From assembly GCA_049514575.1 (NCBI GenBank), contig JBEKUX010000043.1, positions 1 through 26,857 on the forward strand: 26,857 bases of DNA. The letters are read 5' to 3'. Shown piece after piece: positions 8,632-16,210 of this stretch; positions within the stretch are counted from its first letter, which is position 1, and every line of letters starts with the position of its first letter. A program made the position numbers and the translations under genes. Source of the DNA: BOG-1184 sp049514575. Its GTDB lineage: Bacteria > Fibrobacterota > Chitinivibrionia > Chitinivibrionales > Chitinispirillaceae. A model generated the notes under the pieces. The model was not told where the DNA came from and did not search any database. It saw only the letters and a list, made by a program, of their open reading frames with translations.

Positions 8632-8668
8632 AACAACCCCCTCTACTACATATTCTCCATTATAACCA

Positions 8669-10927
8669 TTAAAAAATCAAATTGTTCCTTTTCGACGACG
8701 GCTTCTTCGCGCCAGTCGACGAGGTCCCGAAAAAATCCTTCCGTTCCGATTTTGCCATCCGGCCCTGAGCATGAATCGTGCAGGTGTCGATGACGGATTC
8801 TTTAAGGAAATGTTCCTCCTTGACTTTAGGGCACCAGCGCGTGGCGATGAGATGGGAATCGTCACACAGTTTTTCTGTCCTGATTCCGTCCGGAACGTCG
8901 AAATCCTCCACCGGCAGGTCGCGGTGAAGGGCAACCATGGTCGGTACCCATACGGGGATGGCCGCTATAGAGCCGGTGACGCCGAGTCCAAGGGAGCGGC
9001 GTTCGTCGACACCCGTCCAGACGCAGCAGACCACCTGCGGCGTATAGCCGATAAACCATGCATCGGAGTAATTGTTGGTGGTACCGGTCTTTCCGGCCGC
9101 CGGCCGGTCGAACCCCATCCCGGGAATCGTTGACGCCGTGCCGCAGCACACCACCGTCTGCATCAGGGAACACATGAGGTAGGCGGTCTGGGGCGAAAGT
9201 ATTTCATGCTCCTCGGCAGCATGCTGTTCAATCACCCGTCCGGTTTTATCAACGATTTTCTCGATAAAGTACGGAGCGACCGCAACTCCCTTGTTTGGAA
9301 AAATCTGATACGCACAGGCCATCTCCATGGGAGTGACCTCACAGGAACCGATGGCGAGCGAAGGGATAGGCTGGATCTCATGTTTGAGCCCCATTCTGCG
9401 GGCATAATCGACGACGACTGCCGGCCCGACCTTCATGAGCACCTGAATGGCGACAAGGTTGACGGACAGGGCGAGCGCCCTGCGGATTGTGGTCGGGCCA
9501 TGGAAGGCGTGATCGTAGTTTTCCGGCCGCCATTCCCCCTGCGGCGTCTGGAGCGTCACGGGCTGGTCCAGCACGATACTTGCAGGAGTAAACCCGTGCT
9601 CCATGGCCGCAGTATAGACAAAAGGCTTGAACGACGATCCGGGCTGCCGCAGCGCCATGGTAACCCGGTTGAATTTGCTCTCATCAAAATCCCTGCCGCC
9701 GATAAGCGTCCGTATGCCGCCGGTTGCCGCATCGAGGGCAACCACCGCGACCTGCGCACGGCGGAGCCGGAACGAGTCCGGCAGCCGGGCGTATTCATCT
9801 GCCCGGAGTGCGTAAAGCGAATCGAAGTGTTCTAGAAACGTATCGCGTGACTTCCGGTATCTGCGGAACGCTTTCGTACTGTCAAGGAAGATGCCGTTAA
9901 GACGACGCTGAAGGCTCAAAATCTGTTTGGCGGAGGCCGCTTCGGCGGCCTCCTGACCGGCCCGGTCGAGCGTGGTGTATACGGTCAGGCCGCCGTTATA
10001 CAAGTCATTGTCTCCATATTTGTCGGACAGGTACTTTCTCACCATTTCGATATAGTAGGGCGCGACATTCGCTTTCTCCTCAAATGGCCGGTACGGAACA
10101 GGCTGGGCAATGATGCTGAGAACCGAGGCGCTGTCGACCGCGGCGGAACCTTCCATCGCGGCGAGCACGACATTCCGCCTTGCCGTGACACGCCTCATAT
10201 TTTCTTTTCTGTCAAGTCTGTACCGCTCGGGCTGCTGGATGATCCCGGCAAGCGTGGCGCATTCGTTAAGGTCGAGCGCGGTCACGTGTTTGCTGAAATA
10301 CTGCTCGCTCGCCGCTTCCACGCCCCAGGCACCGGCGCCGAAATACACCTGGTTCAGGTACAGTTCGAGTATCTCCTTTTTGGTATAGCATGACTCGAGC
10401 TGCAGCGCCGTCAGCGCCTCCCGTATCTTGCGGACCATCGAAGGTCTGGCCGTGAGATAAAGGTTACGGGCAAGCTGCTGGGTGATCGTGGATGCGCCCT
10501 GGGCATACCCTCTCCTGCCGATATCGATGACAGCCGCCTGTGCGATCCTGCGAAGATCGATCCCCCAGTGCTTGTAAAACCGGTGGTCTTCAACGGCAAC
10601 GACGGCGTTCAGCAGGTTGACTGGAATTTTGGAAAGAGGCACCCGGATCCGGTGTTCGATGCTGAATTCGTGCAGGACTTTTCCGTCTTTGTCAAGGACT
10701 TTCGTGGTGAGCGCCTGTTCGATGTTCTGCATCTGCGAAACGGTCGGCAGATCCTGGGACAGGCGGTACACGAACCTGATTGCGGACGATGTCCCAAACA
10801 GAACAATACCCAGAATCACGGGAACCGCGATAAAAAACACGGCGCCGCGGGTCCCGCTTTCGGCGCCTGACGCCGGTTCCTCTCGCCGGCGCGGTCTGAA
10901 ATAGAATTTTTTTCTTATGTTCAGCAT
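8669..10927 (-). CDS. Class A penicillin-binding protein (PBP1A-type glycosyltransferase/transpeptidase)
   Basis: A bifunctional peptidoglycan synthase of 752 residues anchored in the inner membrane. A basic N-terminus precedes one membrane segment (about 29-50). The GT51 glycosyltransferase domain follows, with catalytic Glu113 in 'AVEDHRFYKHWGID', 'GASTITQQLARN' near 144-155 and 'KKEILELYLNQVYFGAGAWG' near 183-202. The transpeptidase domain has S431-S-F-K434, S488-V-N490 and K613-T-G615 (AGKTGTTNNYSDAWFIGY). A linker of about 70 residues between the domains ('LDSTKAFRRYRKSRDTF') is charged and of unknown role. All catalytic motifs are intact. It is upstream of, and in the same direction as, the protease gene, and divergent from gmd across about 140 bp. 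Confidence 0.95.
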   Translation of the reverse strand: MLNIRKKFYFRPRRREEPASGAESGTRGAVFFIAVPVILGIVLFGTSSAIRFVYRLSQDLPTVSQMQNIEQALTTKVLDKDGKVLHEFSIEHRIRVPLSKIPVNLLNAVVAVEDHRFYKHWGIDLRRIAQAAVIDIGRRGYAQGASTITQQLARNLYLTARPSMVRKIREALTALQLESCYTKKEILELYLNQVYFGAGAWGVEAASEQYFSKHVTALDLNECATLAGIIQQPERYRLDRKENMRRVTARRNVVLAAMEGSAAVDSASVLSIIAQPVPYRPFEEKANVAPYYIEMVRKYLSDKYGDNDLYNGGLTVYTTLDRAGQEAAEAASAKQILSLQRRLNGIFLDSTKAFRRYRKSRDTFLEHFDSLYALRADEYARLPDSFRLRRAQVAVVALDAATGGIRTLIGGRDFDESKFNRVTMALRQPGSSFKPFVYTAAMEHGFTPASIVLDQPVTLQTPQGEWRPENYDHAFHGPTTIRRALALSVNLVAIQVLMKVGPAVVVDYARRMGLKHEIQPIPSLAIGSCEVTPMEMACAYQIFPNKGVAVAPYFIEKIVDKTGRVIEQHAAEEHEILSPQTAYLMCSLMQTVVCCGTASTIPGMGFDRPAAGKTGTTNNYSDAWFIGYTPQVVCCVWTGVDERRSLGLGVTGSIAAIPVWVPTMVALHRDLPVEDFDVPDGIRTEKLCDDSHLIATRWCPKVKEEHFLKESVIDTCTIHAQGRMAKSERKDFFGTSSTGAKKPSSKRNNLIF

Positions 10928-11069
10928 ACGATGTACCGGGGCGCGGTCGATCGATATTTTGAAAAAACACTCCGCCTCTTAGTATTTTCTACCCTTGGGA
11001 TCCTGCGATCCCCTTCTCTCTATAATTTACACTAAAACTGGATATAATGCATATAAAAAGGAGCTGCAC

Positions 11070-12104
11070 GTGAAAAAGAAGGCGCTCATTACCGGCATAA
11101 CCGGACAGGACGGCTCATACCTGGCAGAACTGCTCCTTGAAAAAGATTATGAAGTCCACGGTATGATACGCCGATCGAGCTCCTTCAACCGTAACCGCAT
11201 CGACCATCTATACAAGGATCCTCACGGAAAACACCTGCAACTCTTCCTTCATTACGGCGATCTGACCGATTCCAGCAATATGAACCGCATGCTGGAACGC
11301 GTGCAACCCGATGAAATATACAATCTTGCGGCGCAGTCACACGTGCGCGTTTCGTTCGACGTGCCTGAATATACTGCCGATGTCGATGCAATCGGAACAC
11401 TTCGCCTTCTCGATGCGATCAAAGAGACCGGCCTTAAAAGCCGTTTTTATCAGGCTTCAACCTCAGAACTCTATGGCAAGGCACTGGAGGTGCCGCAGTC
11501 AGAAACAACGCCTTTTTATCCGCGTTCACCCTACGGGGTCGCAAAACTCTATGCTTACTGGATTGTCATTAACTACCGCGAAGCGTATAACCTCCACGCC
11601 TCGAACGGCATTCTTTTCAACCATGAATCGCCTCGCCGTGGAGAAAATTTTGTGACGAGGAAAATCACCCTTGGAGCGGCCGCCATTAAAGCCGGAAAAC
11701 AGGAGTGCCTTTACATCGGGAATCTCGATGCGAAGCGCGACTGGGGCTATGCGCCCGATTACGTTCTCGCCATGTGGCTCATGCTGCAGCAGGACGGGCC
11801 CGGCGATTATGTGATCGCAACCGGCGAGACGCATTCGGTGCGTGAATTTACGGAAAAAGCCTTTCGGGCCCTCGGTCTGTCGATTGCCTGGAAGGGAAAA
11901 GGCATTGACGAAACGGGCATCGAGGGAAAATCCGGAAAAACAATAGTGCGCATCGACCCGAAATACTTCAGGCCGACCGAAGTGGACATGCTGCTCGGCA
12001 ATCCGGCCAAGGCCTCCAAGGTACTCGGCTGGAAACCGTCGGTCACCTTCGACCAGCTTGTGGAAATTATGGTCAAGGCGGACTGGGAAGCGATAAAAAA
12101 GTAA
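11070..12104 (+). CDS. gmd: GDP-mannose 4,6-dehydratase
   Basis: Converts GDP-D-mannose to GDP-4-keto-6-deoxy-D-mannose, the precursor of GDP-fucose, GDP-rhamnose and related sugars for polysaccharides. It is an extended SDR enzyme with the NADP site G9-x-x-G12-x-x-G15 (GITGQDGSYLAE), the catalytic set around S130-T131-S132-E133 and Y155-x-x-x-K159, and the family hallmark 'NHESPRRGENFVTRK'. The frame is open to 10995, but the GTG at 11070 has AAGGAG six bases upstream and gives the canonical N-terminus (VKKKALITGITGQDG), for 344 residues. A TATAAT at 11021-11026 is a possible -10 box, although only a poor TTGGGA at a 20-bp spacing precedes it. No epimerase/reductase gene that would use the product lies nearby, so the final sugar is unknown. 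Confidence 0.95.
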   Translation: MKKKALITGITGQDGSYLAELLLEKDYEVHGMIRRSSSFNRNRIDHLYKDPHGKHLQLFLHYGDLTDSSNMNRMLERVQPDEIYNLAAQSHVRVSFDVPEYTADVDAIGTLRLLDAIKETGLKSRFYQASTSELYGKALEVPQSETTPFYPRSPYGVAKLYAYWIVINYREAYNLHASNGILFNHESPRRGENFVTRKITLGAAAIKAGKQECLYIGNLDAKRDWGYAPDYVLAMWLMLQQDGPGDYVIATGETHSVREFTEKAFRALGLSIAWKGKGIDETGIEGKSGKTIVRIDPKYFRPTEVDMLLGNPAKASKVLGWKPSVTFDQLVEIMVKADWEAIKK

Positions 12105-12129
12105 AGGATTAGAAAAATTAAAAATTTTT

Positions 12130-12225
12130 TTTGGCTAAAGGCTCCGCTTTTGCGGAGCTTCTGCGGAGGGTGTGGGGTGGGCGACATTGTGCTGAATCGT
12201 GCTTCGTTTGACCCCCACCCTCAAG
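12130..12225 (-). repeat. Family A bulged stem-loop repeat, copy 2
   Basis: Read on the minus strand it begins CTTGAGGGTGGGGGTCA and ends CCTTTAGCCAAA, like copy 1, with a 32-nt loop between the stem halves. The stem extends by two more pairs (GA/TC) to twelve. An extra hairpin GCTCCGC-TTTT-GCGGAGC (plus-strand 12141-12158) is inserted near the end. It lies 25 bp after gmd and is inverted relative to copy 3. Confidence 0.7.
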
Positions 12226-12290
12226 TTTCGGCAGCGTTAAAATTAAAAAAGTAAAGATTTTCAGTGGATGTTTTTATATTGACAATGTTT

Positions 12291-12365
12291 GTGGGTGCGG
12301 GTAACGGATGCTCAAACCTGCACGGACGGTGCCCACCCGACACCCCGTCGAATGTCTTTAGCAAA
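12291..12365 (+). repeat. Family A bulged stem-loop repeat, copy 3
   Basis: A shorter, diverged copy ending TCTTTAGCAAA. Stem 12293-12302 (GGGTGCGGGT) pairs with 12335-12345 (ACCCGACACCC), keeping the single bulged A (12340). The sixth pair is C-G here but G-C in copies 1 and 2, a compensatory change. It lies just upstream of the DUF6485 gene, so it could be in that gene's 5' leader. The 65 bases between copies 2 and 3 (12226-12290) are AT-rich with nothing else clear. Confidence 0.6.
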
Positions 12366-12393
12366 TAAAAGATAATTAAAGGAGATATTTGAT

Positions 12394-12591
12394 ATGCCCG
12401 GCTGCACCCACCAGAAAAATCCCATATCGTGCCCCTGCACTTATCCAAGCTGTTCGCGGCACGGGAAATGCTGCGAGTGCATCGCCTTCCACCGAAGCTC
12501 CGGAGAAATTCCTGGATGTTTCTTCTCTCCCGAAGCGGAGCGGACCTATGACCGGTCGCTGTCGGCCATGGTCAGCGATCACCGCGAGTGA
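12394..12591 (+). CDS. Small Cys-rich DUF6485-type protein
   Basis: A 65-residue protein with nine cysteines in a compact N-terminal block: C4, then 'CPCTYPSCSRHGKCCECI' at 13-30, and C42 in 'GEIPGCFF'. This pattern and length match the DUF6485 family of presumed metal-binding small proteins of anaerobes; the function is unknown. AAAGGAG at 12378-12384, nine bases before ATG, is the best ribosome site in this area. It therefore outranks the overlapping frame that would extend the DUF3108 gene upstream. It is the first gene of a likely three-gene operon with the DUF3108 and PAP2 genes, with gaps of about 20 bp. Confidence 0.75.
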   Translation: MPGCTHQKNPISCPCTYPSCSRHGKCCECIAFHRSSGEIPGCFFSPEAERTYDRSLSAMVSDHRE

Positions 12592-12613
12592 CACCGGGGA
12601 AGACGACCTTCAT

Positions 12614-13558
12614 ATGAAAGTTGACAAATACATCTATCACTTTTGCCGGGCCGCCCTTGTCCTGCTCGCTTCAGCCTCTACATCCCCGGCGGCCGACAAC
12701 GAGGATTTCAACTGGACCCAAGCGTCGCAGTTCGTCGACAGCTTCCCGTTTAAACAGACATTCATCGATTCGCTCGTCGCAACGTACCAGGTGACTTTTC
12801 CTGCAAGCCCGCTACGCACCATTCCTCAGCAGAGCTTTGCACAGGGAGAAGTGCTTGTCTACGACGTAGGATGGTCTTTCATCAGGGCCGGATACGTGAT
12901 TCTGACGGCCACGCCTGATCAACCGCACCGCACGATCAAACTCGGCGCCAAAGGACTTTCCAGAGGTTTTGTGAGCACTTTTTACCGCATGCGGGATTAC
13001 ATCATCTCCACGATTGATGCCGAAGGACTCTATCCGCTTTTTTTCGAAGAACATCTGCGTGAAGGAAAACACTATAAATCGAACGGGTGGATCCTCTACG
13101 ATCATACGAAGGATACCTTGTACGTAAAAGGACGATCCCTGCATGCTCCTCAATTCACCAACGACTATATTTCCGTGCTTTACCTGGCGAGAAGCAGGCA
13201 GTTCGCTCCCGGCGATACATTTTCAGTGCCGTTCTTCGTGGACGGGAAAGTCCTTCATCTGATGTTCTCCTGTAAAAAGCGCGAGAACATAGATTATAAC
13301 GGTAAGAAAATCAGGTGCCTTGTCGTGCAACCGCAGCCAAGTGATGATAAAGGTGAATTTAACAGGAAAAAAAGTCTTGAAATATGGTTTTCCGACGACG
13401 CAGCCAGAACGCCGCTTAAAATCAAGGCGAAAATTGCTATCGGATCAATTACGGCGAACCTCGTTTATGTCTGGCGACCGAAAAATGAAATCCCGGCTGT
13501 CGTGAAATCTCATGATACAACCGACATCAGTGATAGTATAAAAAAGAAATCACCCTGA
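12614..13558 (+). CDS. Exported DUF3108 domain protein
   Basis: This 314-residue protein starts with a signal peptide (MKVDKYIYHF..., hydrophobic to about 24, cleavage near 'SPAAD'). The body matches the DUF3108 pattern: 'GEVLVYDVGWSFIRAGYVIL', 'YRMRDYIISTIDAEGLYPLFFEE' and a late 'LEIWFSDDAARTPLKIKAKI'. Family members are predicted periplasmic or outer-membrane-associated proteins of unknown function with a lipocalin-like beta fold. The frame is open to 12389, but that part is out of frame over the DUF6485 gene, so ATG 12614 is preferred; a weak GGGGAAG precedes it. It lies 22 bp after DUF6485 and 20 bp before the PAP2 gene, so the three are probably transcribed together. Confidence 0.82.
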   Translation: MKVDKYIYHFCRAALVLLASASTSPAADNEDFNWTQASQFVDSFPFKQTFIDSLVATYQVTFPASPLRTIPQQSFAQGEVLVYDVGWSFIRAGYVILTATPDQPHRTIKLGAKGLSRGFVSTFYRMRDYIISTIDAEGLYPLFFEEHLREGKHYKSNGWILYDHTKDTLYVKGRSLHAPQFTNDYISVLYLARSRQFAPGDTFSVPFFVDGKVLHLMFSCKKRENIDYNGKKIRCLVVQPQPSDDKGEFNRKKSLEIWFSDDAARTPLKIKAKIAIGSITANLVYVWRPKNEIPAVVKSHDTTDISDSIKKKSP

Positions 13559-13578
13559 CCATTTTTTAAAATACCGTT

Positions 13579-14163
13579 ATGCTAGACGCCCTTCTGACAT
13601 GGGATAAAACGGTTTTTCTTCTTATTAATCACGGCATGGCCAACAGGGTGTTCGACGTGTTTTTCACGGCTATCACCAACGGCCGGCACTGGATACTGCC
13701 CGGCATCATCGGCGCACTCATGTATCTGTGGTTCGGCAAAAAACATGCTCTGACCGTTCTGCTGCTCTCGGCAGTGACCGTGGCGCTCACCGACCCGGTC
13801 GCCGCGCAGATCATTAAGCCGGTTTTCCACCGTCTCCGTCCCTGCAACCCGTCCGACCTCGTAGAGGGCGGACGGTTTCTCCTTGGGTATAAAACCTCTT
13901 TCTCTTTTCCGTCAAGCCATGCCATGAACATGTTCGGCCAGGCCATGCTTTTCACGTTTTTCCACCCTCGCTACGGCGGGTGGTTCTTCCTGTTCGCCGC
14001 CACGATCGGCTTCTCGCGCATCTATGTGGGCGTGCATTATCCGCTCGACGTACTCGGCGGGGCGGTGTTCGGGACGATCTGCGGCGCACTGGTGTTCGGG
14101 ATATACAAGATCACGGTATATACCGTTAATAAATCAAGGCGACGGCAACGGATCGGGCAATAA
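13579..14163 (+). CDS. PAP2-superfamily membrane phosphatase
   Basis: An inner-membrane acid phosphatase of 194 residues acting on lipid phosphates such as undecaprenyl pyrophosphate or phosphatidylglycerophosphate. The three-part active site is complete: K80-x6-R87-P88, then P111-S-S-H114, then S146-R147-x5-H153-x3-D157. Several hydrophobic helices (about 37-72, 115-135, 136-152, 160-183) fit the family. No ribosome site is visible before the ATG, so it may be translated by coupling to the upstream DUF3108 gene. The exact substrate cannot be read from the sequence. A basic tail (KSRRRQRIGQ) ends the protein. The next gene begins only after a 290-bp repeat-containing gap with its own promoter. 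Confidence 0.93.
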   Translation: MLDALLTWDKTVFLLINHGMANRVFDVFFTAITNGRHWILPGIIGALMYLWFGKKHALTVLLLSAVTVALTDPVAAQIIKPVFHRLRPCNPSDLVEGGRFLLGYKTSFSFPSSHAMNMFGQAMLFTFFHPRYGGWFFLFAATIGFSRIYVGVHYPLDVLGGAVFGTICGALVFGIYKITVYTVNKSRRRQRIGQ

Positions 14164-14185
14164 GGTTTCCTGTCCCCATGTAGCC

Positions 14186-14324
14186 CCACGGCCTTACGGC
14201 CGTGGTACCTACTATTGTTCGGCGGAATCCGCCGAAGCATTTCAAGAACCTGCCTACGGCAGGTCCGTCCGACGCATTCATCCCCGGGCTTACGCCCGAG
14301 ATCTTCTGCGTAGGCGGATAAATT
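14186..14324. repeat. Family D hairpin cluster, copy 1
   Basis: Four successive hairpins: CCACGGCC-TTAC-GGCCGTGG (14186-14205), TTCGGCGGA-A-TCCGCCGAA (14218-14236), CCTGCC-TAC-GGCAGG (14249-14263) and CGGGC-TTAC-GCCCG (14285-14298). The block then closes with GTAGGCGGATAAATT. The part 14222-14324 recurs at 26272-26385. It may act as a barrier between the PAP2 gene and the RiPP promoter. The rest of the gap to 14454 holds that promoter and an AT-rich leader. Confidence 0.75.
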
Positions 14325-14359
14325 TTTCCCCCAATTTTGAATATTGTTATAGATAATAC

Positions 14360-14388
14360 TTGACTCCATTTTTTTAAATTTCTATATT
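14360..14388 (+). promoter_or_regulatory. Sigma-70-type promoter of the CXXX-repeat peptide operon
   Basis: TTGACT (14360-14365) and TATATT (14383-14388) are separated by exactly 17 bp in an AT-rich region. Transcription would start near 14395, leaving a leader of about 60 nt with AAGGAAGGGG (14438-14447) ahead of the precursor ATG at 14455. Confidence 0.6.
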
Positions 14389-14454
14389 ATTTTTGTCTGT
14401 TATCACACGGGTTTTCCCTTATCTGTTTCTATTAAACAAGGAAGGGGTAACTAT

Positions 14455-14964
14455 ATGGCGTTCGAAGAAAAAGACAATGTCGATCGACGTAAATTCCTCA
14501 GCAAAATAATCCCCGGACTTGCCGTGCTCGGACTTTCCGTCATGGTCGGTTGCTCAAAAGACAGCCCGACAAGTTCATGCAGCAATTGCGCATCATCGTG
14601 TTCGACCGGTTGTTCCACTACATGCACCGGCGCGTGCACCGGATGCGGATCCAACTGCTCCAGCACCTGTTTGGGCGGCTGCGGCGCGTCTGACTGCTTG
14701 GGTGGTTGCACCGGTACCTGCACGAGCGGTTGCAAAGGCGGATGCTCAAGCTGCACAGGTACATGCTCGGGTAGTTGCAGCGCAGTCTGTCAGGCCGTTT
14801 GCGGCACCAGTTGCTCCGGGACATGTTCTGGTAAATGCGGTAACTGCACGAATTCATGCGGCTCAGGCTGTGCGAATACCTGCTCGGGCGGCTGCTCGGG
14901 CGGCTGCGGCGCGTCCGATTGTACGTACGCATGCACTGCCGGCTGTCTATTCGCAAGTTACTGA
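14455..14964 (+). CDS. CXXX-repeat precursor peptide with Tat/lipoprotein leader
   Basis: A 169-residue precursor for a radical-SAM-modified Cys-rich product. Residues 1-33 form a twin-arginine leader (D10-R11-R12-K-F-L) with a hydrophobic stretch and a lipobox ending V-G-C33. The mature part holds 32 further cysteines: 25 of the 31 spacings are C-x3-C, four are C-x2-C and two are C-G-A-S-D-C. The spacer residues are almost all Gly, Ser, Thr, Ala or Asn. The protein ends LFASY. This fits the targets of the CXXX-repeat radical SAM maturases, whose genes follow directly. The leader suggests cytoplasmic modification, Tat export in folded form and lipid anchoring at C33; this is inference. A plain Cys-rich structural protein is the alternative, but the neighbours make it unlikely. 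A strong ribosome site and promoter precede it. Confidence 0.85.
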   Translation: MAFEEKDNVDRRKFLSKIIPGLAVLGLSVMVGCSKDSPTSSCSNCASSCSTGCSTTCTGACTGCGSNCSSTCLGGCGASDCLGGCTGTCTSGCKGGCSSCTGTCSGSCSAVCQAVCGTSCSGTCSGKCGNCTNSCGSGCANTCSGGCSGGCGASDCTYACTAGCLFASY

Positions 14965-15040
14965 CCGTGCGAACGGTGGTCGTTTTCAATTCCTCTTTTC
15001 AGACCAGCCTTAATCCGGTTGTCGTCAAAAAACGCGGCTT

Positions 15041-16210
15041 ATGACGGATTATGTCTTTGGCAGGAATCCGAGGAGCTGGGGCGAAGCAGTTGCCAAAAAC
15101 GTCACTCTTATCGTGACCGAGGACTGCCAGCTCAGATGCCGTTATTGCTACCTCCACGGCAAGAACCGCGAAAACAGGATGGGCTTCGACATTGCCCGGC
15201 GCACGGTCGAGTATCTTCTCCGCGAGCGGCAACTGTTTCCAGAGCAATCCGTAATCTGGGATTTCATCGGCGGAGAGCCTTTTCTTGAGATCGAACTCAT
15301 CGATCAGCTCAGCGACTATATCAAACGCCGCATGTATGAGGAAACGCACCCCTGGTTCGATAGCTATCGGTTCAGCTTCTCAACGAACGGCATTCTGTAC
15401 GGCGATCAGCGGGTCCAGAAATACATTGAGAAAAACAGGAAACACCTCAGCATCGGGATCACGATCGACGGCACGCAACGCAAGCACGATATGCAGCGGG
15501 TATATCCTGATGGCAGGGGTTCGTACGCCGATGTGGTCAGGAACGTGCCTCTGTGGCTTTCCCAGTTTCCCGAAGGAGGCACCAAGGTCACCGTGGCACA
15601 TGAGGACTTGCCGTTCATCAAGGAGAGCGTTCTTCACCTCTGGGATCTGGGGATTAAAAACGTCTACATCAACGTCGTTTTCGAAAATGTGTGGCAGGAG
15701 GGCGACGACGCAATTCTGGAAGAGCAGCTGGTCAGGATCGCGGACCACGTGCTCAAAAACCAGCTATTTACAAAAGCGAACGCCTCTTTCTTTTCGGACA
15801 CGATCGGCCGGCCCCTGGATTGCGTGCACGATAACCACAACTGGTGCGGGGCAGGGAAAATGCTCGGCGTCGATCATGCCGGGAATTTTTACCCCTGCAT
15901 CAGGTTTGCCCCGTACTCCATGGCTAAACAGAAACCGCGATGCATCGGGAACTGCTTTGACGGTATTGACCAGAACAAGCTTCGGCCGTTTCTCGCGCTC
16001 GACAGGATAACACAGAGCCCGCCCATGTGCCTTGAATGCGACGTGGCAAGCGGGTGCGCGTGGTGTCAGGGTCTGAACTACGACGAGGCGTCTTCGGACA
16101 CGATCTACCAGCGGGCGGTTTTCATCTGTAAAATGCACAAGGCGCGGGTGCGCGCCAACAGGTATTATTGGGAGCGGTTCAACAGAATTCAGGACAAAGA
16201 CCTGCAATGA
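15041..16210 (+). CDS. Radical SAM/SPASM peptide maturase of CXXX-repeat target type
   Basis: A radical SAM enzyme of 389 residues, predicted to install modifications on the Cys-rich precursor encoded 76 bp upstream. The [4Fe-4S]-AdoMet site is C29-x3-C33-x2-C36 in 'TEDCQLRCRYCYLHGK', and the GGEP motif is at 77-80. The C-terminal half has a SPASM-like auxiliary cluster set: C261, C269 (NWCGAGK), C286 (YPCIRF), C301, C305, C330-x-x-C333, C339-x-x-C342 and C363. The chemistry is not determined by sequence; thioether or other crosslinks to cysteine are common for SPASM peptide maturases. No ribosome site is visible before ATG 15041, so translation may depend on the upstream gene. No terminator is seen between precursor and enzyme. 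Family assignment to the CXXX-repeat target group rests on context and pattern memory. Confidence 0.88.
   Translation: MTDYVFGRNPRSWGEAVAKNVTLIVTEDCQLRCRYCYLHGKNRENRMGFDIARRTVEYLLRERQLFPEQSVIWDFIGGEPFLEIELIDQLSDYIKRRMYEETHPWFDSYRFSFSTNGILYGDQRVQKYIEKNRKHLSIGITIDGTQRKHDMQRVYPDGRGSYADVVRNVPLWLSQFPEGGTKVTVAHEDLPFIKESVLHLWDLGIKNVYINVVFENVWQEGDDAILEEQLVRIADHVLKNQLFTKANASFFSDTIGRPLDCVHDNHNWCGAGKMLGVDHAGNFYPCIRFAPYSMAKQKPRCIGNCFDGIDQNKLRPFLALDRITQSPPMCLECDVASGCAWCQGLNYDEASSDTIYQRAVFICKMHKARVRANRYYWERFNRIQDKDLQ

Noticed and set aside
12141..12158. GCTCCGC-TTTT-GCGGAGC hairpin as terminator of gmd
   Set aside because: No T run follows in the gmd direction; it is better explained as part of repeat A copy 2.
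14519..15013. Long frames overlapping the Cys-rich precursor on both strands
   Set aside because: They are by-products of the repetitive TGC-rich sequence; the + frame at 14455 has the promoter, ribosome site, leader and partner genes.
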